This document shows, piece after piece, positions 34,521-42,319 of a stretch of DNA of 64,000 nucleotides. The first letter of the stretch is position 1; every line of letters begins with the position of its first letter. The stretch is from Anabaena azotica FACHB-119 (GTDB lineage: Bacteria > Cyanobacteriota > Cyanobacteriia > Cyanobacteriales > Nostocaceae): the NCBI RefSeq assembly GCF_014697625.1, contig NZ_JACJSG010000008.1:147670-211669 (forward strand). Direction: 5' to 3'. Made by a program: the position numbers and the translations under genes. The notes under the pieces are model-generated. The model saw nothing but the letters and a program-made list of their open reading frames with translations. It made no database searches and was not told the DNA's origin.

Positions 34521-34572
34521 ATCGCTCAACCATATCCTCTGTAAAAAGCTTGTAGAATGAGTAGGCGATCGC
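34521..34572 (+). repeat. 52-bp direct repeat with HIP1 ends, copy 1
   Basis: A sequence running from atcgctcaac through atatcctc and aagcttgta to gagtaggcgatcgc recurs at 35486-35536 with few differences. The two copies bracket the two-gene unit 34671-35353. Confidence 0.8.
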
Positions 34573-34670
34573 ACTTTTGCAAAAAGTTAGTGCGCGTAGT
34601 CCTGCCTATGCTTTATTTTCTCTTGTTCACCAACTACCATAGGTAGTAAGTAGACTTGAGTTAATTATCT

Positions 34671-34988
34671 ATGACTAATAAAAAACCCGTGCGCCGTCGT
34701 CAACCAGGAAGAATCTTTCCAGAATTTACCCTACCACCTGAAGAATTAGCTAGACGGAGAGATGAAAGAAACGCTCGTTGTCAAAAAGCGCGTGTTGTTT
34801 TTGACAGAGTTTGTCCGCAATTAATAAATGAACATTACAACTGGTTTATTGTGATTGAACCAAATAGTGGTGATTATTTTATTGATGTAAATGACAATGT
34901 AGCTGAAAAAAAAGCGCGGGAAAAATATCCTACTGGTTGGCTGGTGACATTCCGTCTCAATGAAACAGGCGCTTGTGGACGGATATGA
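34671..34988 (+). CDS. Conserved hypothetical protein (DUF5678-like), partner of aspartic protease
   Basis: The 105-aa protein has a basic N-terminus (NKKPVRRRQPGRIFPEF), a helical RRRDERNARC segment and a small beta domain (HYNWFIVIEPNSGDYFIDVN) with AREKYPTGWLVTFRL. This recalls the short DUF5678-type domain by eye. Its stop overlaps the ATG of the next gene (ATGA), forming a tight pair that is widely met in cyanobacteria next to clan AA proteases. Function is unknown; a regulatory, substrate or antitoxin-like role is possible. Confidence 0.7.
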   Translation: MTNKKPVRRRQPGRIFPEFTLPPEELARRRDERNARCQKARVVFDRVCPQLINEHYNWFIVIEPNSGDYFIDVNDNVAEKKAREKYPTGWLVTFRLNETGACGRI

Positions 34989-35353
34989 TTTCTGGTCAAT
35001 TTGGTGAACTTGGAGAGTTAATCTTTGAGATAGAAATTATTTCATCTGATGAAGATAGTTTTTCTATTGAAGTTTTATTAGATACAGGATTTACATCTGG
35101 CTGGTTGGCGGTTGATATACAAGATGCTGAAAGTATTGGATGGCGCTTAATTGAACGCGATAAAATCATGCAAATGGCAAGAGGAGAAGCGTTCTTTAAT
35201 ATATATGAAGGTAAAGTCATAATAGATGGACAGGAGTATATTATTCCTGTATTAGCTGGTGAAGGCATTTCTGAGCCTTTATTGGGTTTACAATGGTTGA
35301 CAATATTACCGCTATCAGTGAATTATTCAGCAGGAATATTGACTTTAGGCTGA
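34985..35353 (+). CDS. Clan AA (retropepsin-like) aspartic protease
   Basis: The 122-aa protein carries the Asp-Thr-Gly active-site motif (LLDTGFTSGWLAV, near residue 36). A flap-like region follows, then LLGLQWLTILPLSVNYSAG, the usual C-terminal hydrophobic pattern of single-domain retropepsin-like proteases that work as dimers. The ATG at 34985 overlaps the upstream stop (ATGA); the frame is open slightly upstream but that start is less likely. With its partner it may form a small proteolytic regulatory module. The substrate is unknown. Confidence 0.85.
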   Translation: MISGQFGELGELIFEIEIISSDEDSFSIEVLLDTGFTSGWLAVDIQDAESIGWRLIERDKIMQMARGEAFFNIYEGKVIIDGQEYIIPVLAGEGISEPLLGLQWLTILPLSVNYSAGILTLG

Positions 35354-35485
35354 AGCTGAGTTGAATTATTGGCTCAAATCTACATTCAATTATTCCATAA
35401 TATATGCGTTGCCGTTTGACTATAGTTAGTCAGAATGAAAATATGCTGTAATTAAGTGCGACGATGCCCCGCCCTACTGTAGGTA

Positions 35486-35536
35486 ATCGCTCAACTATAT
35501 CCTCAGAAAAAGCTTGTATAATGAGTAGGCGATCGC
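35486..35536 (+). repeat. 51-bp direct repeat with HIP1 ends, copy 2
   Basis: This matches 34521-34572 closely and sits 130 bases after the aspartic protease gene, so the protease pair is flanked on both sides by the same sequence. Confidence 0.8.
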
Positions 35537-35569
35537 TACAAAAAACTAAGAAGCATTCACTTCTACTTT

Positions 35570-35788
35570 ATGGAAGTATCAAAACCTACTAGTCAGATAA
35601 ATAATTCCCAGCCAGAGGCTGTAGATATATCGGGAAAATCTCTCAACATTAACCGACGCGAATTTATGCAGTTGTCATTAGAAGCAAGGCGACGTATATT
35701 AGCAGAACAAGCAGAGTTAATGTTACTTCATTATCAACAAGATAAGGAATGGCAAGAATTAGAAACAGTAGACTTGGTTAACTATTAA
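35570..35788 (+). CDS. Orphan antitoxin-like protein
   Basis: The 72-aa protein has the pattern LNINRREFMQLSLEARRRILAEQAELM (outline) followed by HYQQDKEWQELETVDLVNY. This matches the small cyanobacterial antitoxin-like proteins with R-R-x-I-L-x-x-Q-A-E and D-x-E-W-x-x-L that usually precede MazF- or PIN-type toxin genes. No toxin gene follows; the next 780 bases are non-coding or decayed. It is therefore a lone antitoxin or the remnant of a pair. Confidence 0.65.
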   Translation: MEVSKPTSQINNSQPEAVDISGKSLNINRREFMQLSLEARRRILAEQAELMLLHYQQDKEWQELETVDLVNY

Positions 35789-36121
35789 CTCTCCTATGCC
35801 TTTAATCTTTAAAAAAGGACTAAAGTCCTTACTACAAACTGAATTGTTAATTAACTATCTTATTAATCTGTAGATATCAGGATAATACTATCAAGCAAAT
35901 AGATGTAGTAACGATTGATTTGGATATTGATCAAGATAACTTGTTTGTTTGCTAAAATACATTAGCACTTGTTGTAGTTTTTTCTCTATCAACAGTTTTA
36001 TGGTAATAACTTAGGATGTGGCTTTTTGCTAGCATACACCAACATAATATAATATTTTATTCAGTAATTCCCATAGATATAGAGATTATAATAATTATAA
36101 AAACTCGACAATAAAAGACTT
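35789..36121 (+). other. Non-coding stretch after the lone antitoxin gene
   Basis: It contains the dispersed aaaggactaaagtccttact palindrome (35814-35833 region, also at 58376) and otherwise AT-rich DNA without a credible frame. Confidence 0.4.
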
Positions 36122-36320
36122 TCAAGCCTGTATCCTGCTATAAGCGATCGCTGTGTAAAACCATTATATCAAGCAATTATGCAGCCATTTAAAAATAGCA
36201 TAGCCTCAGAAATTCTCTTTGGTCACATCAAGAACAGCGACTGTGGAAGCTGAGAAAACTAAGGATATTAACGGTATCAATATTTTCGGGAAATGGGATA
36301 AGATTACTGTGACTTTGTAG
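36122..36320 (+). pseudogene. Decayed ClpC-type 3' fragment
   Basis: In one frame, codons from 36122 give YPAISDRCVKPLYQAIMQPFK, NSIASEILFGHIKNSD and a stop at 36251. This follows the ClpC end [15 protein letters not shown] then [15 protein letters not shown] residue by residue. A shifted frame (from about 36237) continues TVEAEKTKDINGINIFGK to a TAG at 36318. It has no start, and a frameshift and substitutions show decay. It lies about 5 kb downstream of the intact clpC. Confidence 0.6.
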
Positions 36321-36576
36321 TGGGTACTGGACTCTGGATAATCAAAAATCTACAGCAGTCGCCCCATAAATGAGGATATAGGACATAAATGGATCATAGA
36401 CTATGATTTATAGTAAGCTGCTTTTTAGCCTGTCACCTTACATCTAGCCCCTATTATATTTTTGTGGCTGGTTAGACCAAAGAGTGGGGGAATACATTCA
36501 GTAACTTGAATAGATGCGATAATTTTAATTATTACTAAAGCCTTAGAACTGAAAGCTTATTTATATTTTTTGATAC
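36321..36576 (+). other. Leader region of the STAND-WD40 gene
   Basis: This is a 256-base AT-rich region with no coding frame and no clear Shine-Dalgarno before the ATG at 36577. Confidence 0.3.
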
Positions 36577-39500
36577 ATGGTATTACAGAATTCGAGACGC
36601 AAACGAGGTGTTGCACTTACTACCAGGGGTTTACAAAAACTTCAGGAAGCAAGGCGTAAGTCAGAAGCAAACGACAACTTTGGCAATAGCTACACGCTAG
36701 AAGAAATAAGCACGCTTTCAGGGCTGCATACGAGTACAATCTCAAAAGTACTGAATCGGGAAGGAGGCGTTGATAAAAAAACTCTGGAAAAATTGTTTTT
36801 AATTTTTAATTCAAAATTACATGAGAGTGACTATCTCAACTCAACTACTCGTCTAGATTGGGGCGATGCTAACTTTATTCCTGTTTTTTATGGACGTAAA
36901 GAAGAGCTTGCTACATTAGAGGAATGGATTCTTGATGAGCGCTGCCAATTGGTCGCATTATTAGGGATGGGTGGCATTGGTAAAACATCTCTATCTGTCA
37001 AGCTGGCTCAACAAATTCAAGAAGAATTTGAATGTGTGATTTGGCGATCGCTACGAGAAGCGCCACCCTTCAAGACTGTACTCACTCAGTTACTCCAGTT
37101 CCTATCGGAAGGTCAGGAAATAGAAGCTAACTTACCAGAAAGCCTCAGCGATAGAATATCACGACTCATTCATTATCTGCAACAGCATCGCTGTCTGCTG
37201 ATATTGGACAATGCTGAGTCAATATTACGTTATGGGAGTCGGGCTGGACAATATCGAGAAGGATATGAGGAGTATGGTGAGATGTTTAAACGCTTAGGAG
37301 AAGCAACTCACCAAAGCTGCTTAGTGCTGACTAGTCGAGAAAAATTTAAAGAATTAAGTTTATTGGAAGGAAAATCATTACCCGTTCGCTCTCTACAACT
37401 AAGTGGTTTAAAGGTAGTGGAAGGGCAGGAAATTTTAAAAGTCAAAGGATTATCAGCAGCAGAAGATGAATGGGAAGCCATGATTGAATGCTATGGAGGT
37501 AATCCATTGGCTTTAAAAATAGTTGCTACTACCATTGAAGACGTATTCGGCGGTAATGTCACTGAGTTTCTGCAACAAAATACTTTTGTTTTTGGTGATA
37601 TTCGTGATATTTTAGACCAGCAGTTTGAGCGGTTATCAGATTTAGAAAAAGAAATCATGTATTGGCTAGCAATTAATTGTGAGCCGATATCAATATCAGA
37701 GTTGCGAGATGATATTTTATCGCCAGTACCATTACAAAAATTACTGGAGGCTTTAGAATCTCTGGTAAGGCGATCGCTAGTTGAGAAAAGTACCACTAGC
37801 TTCACTCTACAGCCTGTAGTCATGGAATATGTCACTCAGGTATTGATAGAGCAAGTCTGTGAAGAGATTGCAACTGAGAATATTCAGCTTTTTCGATGCC
37901 ACGCATTGAGTAAGGCAACAGCTAAAGATTATATCAGAGAAACGCAAAATCGCCTCATCCTTAAACCAGTTATTGATGGGCTGATCACCGTTTTTAGAAG
38001 CAAAAAAGCTATTGAAAATAAATTAACTAAAATCCTAGCCAAGTTACGAGAAGAATTTCCTCAAGAACTAGGCTATACAGGTGGAAATATTCTGAATTTG
38101 CTTTGTCAACTACAAACAGATTTAACAGGGTATAATTTCTCAGAAATGACAATTTGGCAAGCAGACTTGCGGAATGTAAAACTGCACAATGTCAATTTCC
38201 AAAATGCTGATTTAACTAAATCTATTTTTGCTGAAACCTTTGGTGGTGTTTTATCAATAGCTTTTAGCCCTAATAACAAACTTATGGCTATGGGTGATAC
38301 TAATGGCGAAATTCGCTTATACCAAGTGGCAGATGCAAGGCAAATTCTTACTTGTCAAGGTCATAGTAACTGGATTCCATCACTAGTCTTTAGTCCTGAT
38401 AGTAGCATCTTGGCTAGCAGTAGTAGCGACCACAATGTGAAATTGTGGGATGTGAATACAGGGAAATGCCTACAAACTTTACAAGGACACGAACATGAGG
38501 TGTGGGGAGTTGCCTTCAGCCCAGATGGTAAAATACTAGTAAGTGGTAGCAATGACCGCTCAATCAAACTATGGGATGTTAATAGTGGTCAATGCCTCAA
38601 AAGTTTTCAAGCACATACAAGCTGGATAGTTTGTGTGATTTTCACCCTTGATGGTCAGATGTTCTTAAGCGGCAGTGATGACAACACCATTAAATTATGG
38701 GATGTTAACACTGGTGAATGCCTGAAAATTTTACGGGGGCATCATGATGGGATACGCTCAATAACTATCCATCCTGACGGTCAGACGATAGTAAGTAGCA
38801 GCGATGACCAAACAGTAAAGTTATGGAACCTTAGCACTGGTGAATGTATTAAAACTCTACAAGGGCATAATGCAGCGATCTGGTCAGTTGCTATTAATCC
38901 TCAAGGCAACCTTATTGCTAGTGCCAGTCTCGACCATACAGTAAAACTATGGAGCGCTAGCACAGGTCAATGTCTCAAAACCCTTCAGGGACATTCCGGT
39001 TGGGTCTATTCTGTTGCTTTTGATCAACAAGGAAATATTCTTGCTAGTGGCAGTGCAGACCAAACAATGAAATTATGGGACGTTAGTACTGGTCAATGTC
39101 TGAAAACTTTCAGTGGATATACCAGCCAGTTTTGGTCAATTGCTTACAGTCCCGATGGACAGACATTGGCAAGTGGCAATCAAGACCAAATAGTGAGGTT
39201 ATGGGATATTAATACGGATCAAGTTTTACAAATTTTCCAAGCACATTATGCTGCAATCAGAGCAGTAGCTTTTAGTCCAAATGGACAAATATTAGCAACT
39301 GGTAGTGACGATCAAACAGTGAAGTTATGGAACATTAGTACGGGTCAAGTCCTGCAAAGTTTTCACGGACATCAAGCTCTGGTTTTGTCAGTTGCTTACA
39401 GTCCCGATGGACAGACATTGGCAAGTGGCAGTCAAGACCTCACAGTCAGGTTATGGGATATCAACACAGGTCAAAATTTGCAAACGTTACAGGGACATCA

Positions 39501-40095
39501 TGCTGCCATCCAGTCAGTTGCCTTTTCTCCTAAAGGAAAGATACTTGCCAGTTGTGCTTGGGATCAAACAGTTAAGTTATGGGATATCACCACTGGTGAG
39601 TGCAAAAGAACTTTTGAGGGTCATACCAATTGGGTTTGGTCAATTGCTTTTAGTCCAGATGGTGAATTGCTAGCAAGTGCCAGTTATGATGGAACAGTCC
39701 GATTGTGGAGTGTAAAAACTGGTGCTTGTATCCAAACTTTTGAGGTTTGTGTTAACGGTATCGTTAAAGTAGTCGCCTTTAGTCGGGACGGTCAGCTTCT
39801 AGCTAGTAGTAGTCCTGATTACACAATTAAGTTATGGGATGTTAATACTGGTGAATGCAAAAGAACGTTACATGGACATTCAGCTTGGGTTTGGTCAATA
39901 GATTTTAGCTCAGATAATAAAACTTTAGCTAGCAGTGGAGCTGATGAAACAATTCGAGTATGGGATATAAGCACAAGCAAGTGCTTAAAAACTTTGAAAG
40001 CTAAAAAATATTATGAAGGAATGAATATCAGAGGGGTTAAAGGTTTAACCACGGCAAATATTAATACTTTAAAAAGTTTGGGAGCTATTGTGTAA
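36577..40095 (+). CDS. HTH-STAND NTPase with 14 WD40 repeats
   Basis: The 1172-aa protein has a basic N-terminus, a helix-turn-helix (LEEISTLSGLHTSTISKVLN, about 41-60) and a STAND/NB-ARC NTPase with Walker A GMGGIGKTS (130-138) and Walker B CLLILDNAES (206-215). An MNS-type winged region follows, then a few pentapeptide-like units (LRNVKLHNVNFQNADL) and 14 WD40 repeats (about 555-1140), enough for two seven-bladed propellers. A short tail (RGVKGLTTANINTLKSLGA) ends it. STAND proteins are switches that oligomerise after sensing a ligand; in bacteria many act in signalling or anti-phage defence. Here the effector would be DNA binding through the HTH. Several repeats are nearly identical in DNA (39145-39190 and 39400-39440), showing recent repeat exchange. 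Confidence 0.9.
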   Translation: MVLQNSRRKRGVALTTRGLQKLQEARRKSEANDNFGNSYTLEEISTLSGLHTSTISKVLNREGGVDKKTLEKLFLIFNSKLHESDYLNSTTRLDWGDANFIPVFYGRKEELATLEEWILDERCQLVALLGMGGIGKTSLSVKLAQQIQEEFECVIWRSLREAPPFKTVLTQLLQFLSEGQEIEANLPESLSDRISRLIHYLQQHRCLLILDNAESILRYGSRAGQYREGYEEYGEMFKRLGEATHQSCLVLTSREKFKELSLLEGKSLPVRSLQLSGLKVVEGQEILKVKGLSAAEDEWEAMIECYGGNPLALKIVATTIEDVFGGNVTEFLQQNTFVFGDIRDILDQQFERLSDLEKEIMYWLAINCEPISISELRDDILSPVPLQKLLEALESLVRRSLVEKSTTSFTLQPVVMEYVTQVLIEQVCEEIATENIQLFRCHALSKATAKDYIRETQNRLILKPVIDGLITVFRSKKAIENKLTKILAKLREEFPQELGYTGGNILNLLCQLQTDLTGYNFSEMTIWQADLRNVKLHNVNFQNADLTKSIFAETFGGVLSIAFSPNNKLMAMGDTNGEIRLYQVADARQILTCQGHSNWIPSLVFSPDSSILASSSSDHNVKLWDVNTGKCLQTLQGHEHEVWGVAFSPDGKILVSGSNDRSIKLWDVNSGQCLKSFQAHTSWIVCVIFTLDGQMFLSGSDDNTIKLWDVNTGECLKILRGHHDGIRSITIHPDGQTIVSSSDDQTVKLWNLSTGECIKTLQGHNAAIWSVAINPQGNLIASASLDHTVKLWSASTGQCLKTLQGHSGWVYSVAFDQQGNILASGSADQTMKLWDVSTGQCLKTFSGYTSQFWSIAYSPDGQTLASGNQDQIVRLWDINTDQVLQIFQAHYAAIRAVAFSPNGQILATGSDDQTVKLWNISTGQVLQSFHGHQALVLSVAYSPDGQTLASGSQDLTVRLWDINTGQNLQTLQGHHAAIQSVAFSPKGKILASCAWDQTVKLWDITTGECKRTFEGHTNWVWSIAFSPDGELLASASYDGTVRLWSVKTGACIQTFEVCVNGIVKVVAFSRDGQLLASSSPDYTIKLWDVNTGECKRTLHGHSAWVWSIDFSSDNKTLASSGADETIRVWDISTSKCLKTLKAKKYYEGMNIRGVKGLTTANINTLKSLGAIV

Positions 40096-40366
40096 GCAGA
40101 ACAGCCTCATTTTGTGATTAAACGGAAAAAACAGTGCGTTTACTATATACAGAAAAACGCACAGTAGCCCGTATTTGAAGAATCATGTTCATAGATAGAA
40201 GATGTTTTCCTCAAACAGTTTTATTCCCTCACTATCTAAACTGTCAATATATTTAGGCTAGGCAGCTTTTAAACCACTTTACACCTTTGGCTACCACAAG
40301 CTAGACAGATGAGGGATATTAGGTTACAAGTTAGAACCTATCTTAAACCGTGCAGATAGGTAAAAA

Positions 40367-40579
40367 CTAGAAATCAGCCATAGGAATGTCACTTGGCAAT
40401 CCACCATGTGCAAGTTCCTCTAACATGATTCTTTCCAACTCAAACTCCATGTCATCCAATATGTGTAAACTGCTTTGGTTGAGGCTGTTAGAAGAATCAT
40501 CAAGACTTAGAGATTGCTGTTGGATAGCAGAATTATCAAGATTTAAAGATTCCTGTTGAATAGCTGTTGGTGTGTTCAT
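40367..40579 (-). CDS. Small acidic 70-aa protein, possible peptide substrate of the adjacent oxidase
   Basis: The protein has an internal repeat (AIQQESLNLDNS, then AIQQQSLSLDDS), a Ser/Asn-rich linker, an acidic helix (DDMEFELERIMLEELAHGG) and a short end LPSDIPMADF. Acidic helical leader followed by a short glycine-bearing end is reminiscent of ribosomal peptide precursors, but this is inference. It lies 102 bases downstream of a heme-oxygenase-fold protein gene on the same strand and may be co-transcribed. Coding status is supported only by the clean frame and the repeat. Confidence 0.5.
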   Translation of the reverse strand: MNTPTAIQQESLNLDNSAIQQQSLSLDDSSNSLNQSSLHILDDMEFELERIMLEELAHGGLPSDIPMADF

Positions 40580-40681
40580 GATCTTGTTTTATGGTTTTGT
40601 GCTGAATTTTACACTGTTATGCTTGTTTTAAACAAGTACCTTTTGTCTATTTTAAAGATTGTCAAAAGTTATGAATACAAT

Positions 40682-41434
40682 CTACCTATGGTTAGCATCA
40701 AGTTTTAGGGGTTGTAATATTTGTTCAATCTCTTGATCTGATATGTAAGCTTCTTGGGGTGGGCTAAAACGCAACAAAGCAGCTTGGTAACAGGCCTTCG
40801 CCACGCGATCGCACTCTTCCTCAGTTAACCCGGCAATCATTTCCACTGTCTCTTTGACGTGTTCTACCTCAGTACTCATAGCACTATGCGCCCGTAGACA
40901 ACGAGTAGCTCTGATACCTGGCGGTAGCAATCTCTCTACTGATTGAATGTAACCCTCTCCAATACATATCCCTAAGCGTTCTGCCGTATAGGAATAACCT
41001 ACACATTCAATTGGATCTAAGTCTTGTACACTGCGGGTAAAATAGTTCAACAAACTCTTTGCCGCAGGAGGAAAAAGCACTTCTACAACAGCTTCGGACT
41101 GATAGCCCATAGATTTAATATCCAACAAGGCCAGTTGGTCGTGACCAGCCTCTTCTCTAGCTTTCTGTCCAGCCCACTCCGCCAAGGTTTGACGATTTGC
41201 TGAAGCAAAACGCTTTTTCGCTTCCTCCATCAATCGTGGAGTAGAGTGGCACAAATGGTAAAAACCAGCCAGCCGCCATACCCAACGAGTGGGGGTCAAG
41301 GCTGGTGGGCGACGATTCGTCTTGACTGTCTGCCAAGCAGATATTATCGCCGTATCTAATTGCTTTCGAGTTTTCGCTAAAGTATTTGCATCAATCATAT
41401 TTTTAGGCATGGTTTGTTTTACACTTTCATCCAT
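40682..41434 (-). CDS. Heme-oxygenase-like (HDO/TenA-fold) putative iron-containing oxidase
   Basis: The helical protein (about 250 aa from the ATG at 41434) has the metal-ligand pattern of heme-oxygenase-like diiron oxidases. Glu and His lie in AREEAGHDQLALLD, a further Glu in DPIECVGYSYTAERLG, and H/E/H in RAHSAMSTEVEHVKE. Such enzymes oxidise small molecules or amino-acid side chains with O2. The open frame extends to a GTG at 41503 (VVFHRKVPCVPTRK), but the ATG at 41434 or 41410 is more plausible; neither has a strong Shine-Dalgarno. It is followed by a 70-aa protein gene. Regiochemistry and substrate are unknown, and ligand spacing is not standard for all members. Confidence 0.7.
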   Translation of the reverse strand: MDESVKQTMPKNMIDANTLAKTRKQLDTAIISAWQTVKTNRRPPALTPTRWVWRLAGFYHLCHSTPRLMEEAKKRFASANRQTLAEWAGQKAREEAGHDQLALLDIKSMGYQSEAVVEVLFPPAAKSLLNYFTRSVQDLDPIECVGYSYTAERLGICIGEGYIQSVERLLPPGIRATRCLRAHSAMSTEVEHVKETVEMIAGLTEEECDRVAKACYQAALLRFSPPQEAYISDQEIEQILQPLKLDANHR

Positions 41435-41724
41435 ACTCTGTAAACTACCATTACTACTTTTTCTGGTAGGGACGCAAGGAACTTTCCTATGGAAAACAAC
41501 CACAATGTCCCATGAAGTAGATGTTTGCGCTCGTCATAGATTCAGGGTGGAGAAGTTACCCACTGCAAAAAATGGATAACTTCTTTGTTACCATATTGAA
41601 AAAAGTATTTTTTTCTGAAGAAAGTAAATAAAAATCTTAAGTCTAAGCTTAAAATCTCGATCTTCACTGGTAAAAACCTTTCTCAATTGGCAATATTTAA
41701 TGTGGTATATACGAACCGAAGCCA

Positions 41725-41910
41725 ATGAACAACCTAAACACAATTGCATCAGCCAGTTTTACATTCCCTAGCCAATTATCGCCATTTAGACAAATCACTT
41801 TAGACTTGACACCAGACGAAGCTCAGAATCTTGAAGACTACTGTAAGCATACTGGTAAAGAGGTAACTAATGTGATTGAGGAACTCATCCAGAAGTTACC
41901 AGTAGCCTAA
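41725..41910 (+). CDS. Small ribbon-helix-helix-type protein A
   Basis: The 61-aa protein contains a beta strand RQITLDLTPDEAQNLEDYC and a two-helix part (KHTGKEVTNVIEELIQKL) that fits the ribbon-helix-helix fold of CopG/Arc-type DNA-binding proteins. It is homologous to the 58-aa protein on the opposite strand at 42143-42319. No toxin gene is adjacent. It is probably a transcription regulator or lone antitoxin. Confidence 0.7.
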   Translation: MNNLNTIASASFTFPSQLSPFRQITLDLTPDEAQNLEDYCKHTGKEVTNVIEELIQKLPVA

Positions 41911-42142
41911 GTTCTTATTGCTACTCTAAGTTAAAAGAGTTTCATCCGAAATAAACTATCTAAAGTAGATTAATTGCAACAAGGAAACGTCAGAAAGTCC
42001 TGAAGCCTAGCCAAGTCACAGAAAAGAGGTTTATCAAATCCAGTACTATATGGTGACCAATCGTATCTAGAAAGCTAAAAATTTGATCTGTGATTGCACT
42101 CACAAATCTTTTGTACAACAGACGGGGGGTTATCTATGTGCA

Positions 42143-42319
42143 TCAAAGAGAATTTGAATGACTCCTATTCTCAGCACTTGCTGTAGTTAACCCCCGAATC
42201 AACTCTCTAATCACATCGGTTGCTGGTCTTCCGGTTTGGTCACAATATTTTTCCAGGTTTTCGGCTTCATTTGAAGCTAAATTTACAGTTATCCGCTTAA
42301 CAGCCCATTTTTTATTCAT
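42143..42319 (-). CDS. Small ribbon-helix-helix-type protein B (58 aa)
   Basis: Reading the minus strand from the ATG at 42319 gives MNKKWAVKRITVNLASNEA, ENLEKYCDQTGRPATDVIRE, LIRGLTTASAENRSHSNSL and a TGA at 42143-42145. The segment ITVNLASNEAENLEKYCDQ aligns with ITLDLTPDEAQNLEDYCKH of protein A, and VIRELIRGL with VIEELIQKL, so both are real and homologous. It is convergent with protein A, 232 bases apart. It is probably DNA-binding; target and partner are unknown. Confidence 0.7.
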   Translation of the reverse strand: MNKKWAVKRITVNLASNEAENLEKYCDQTGRPATDVIRELIRGLTTASAENRSHSNSL

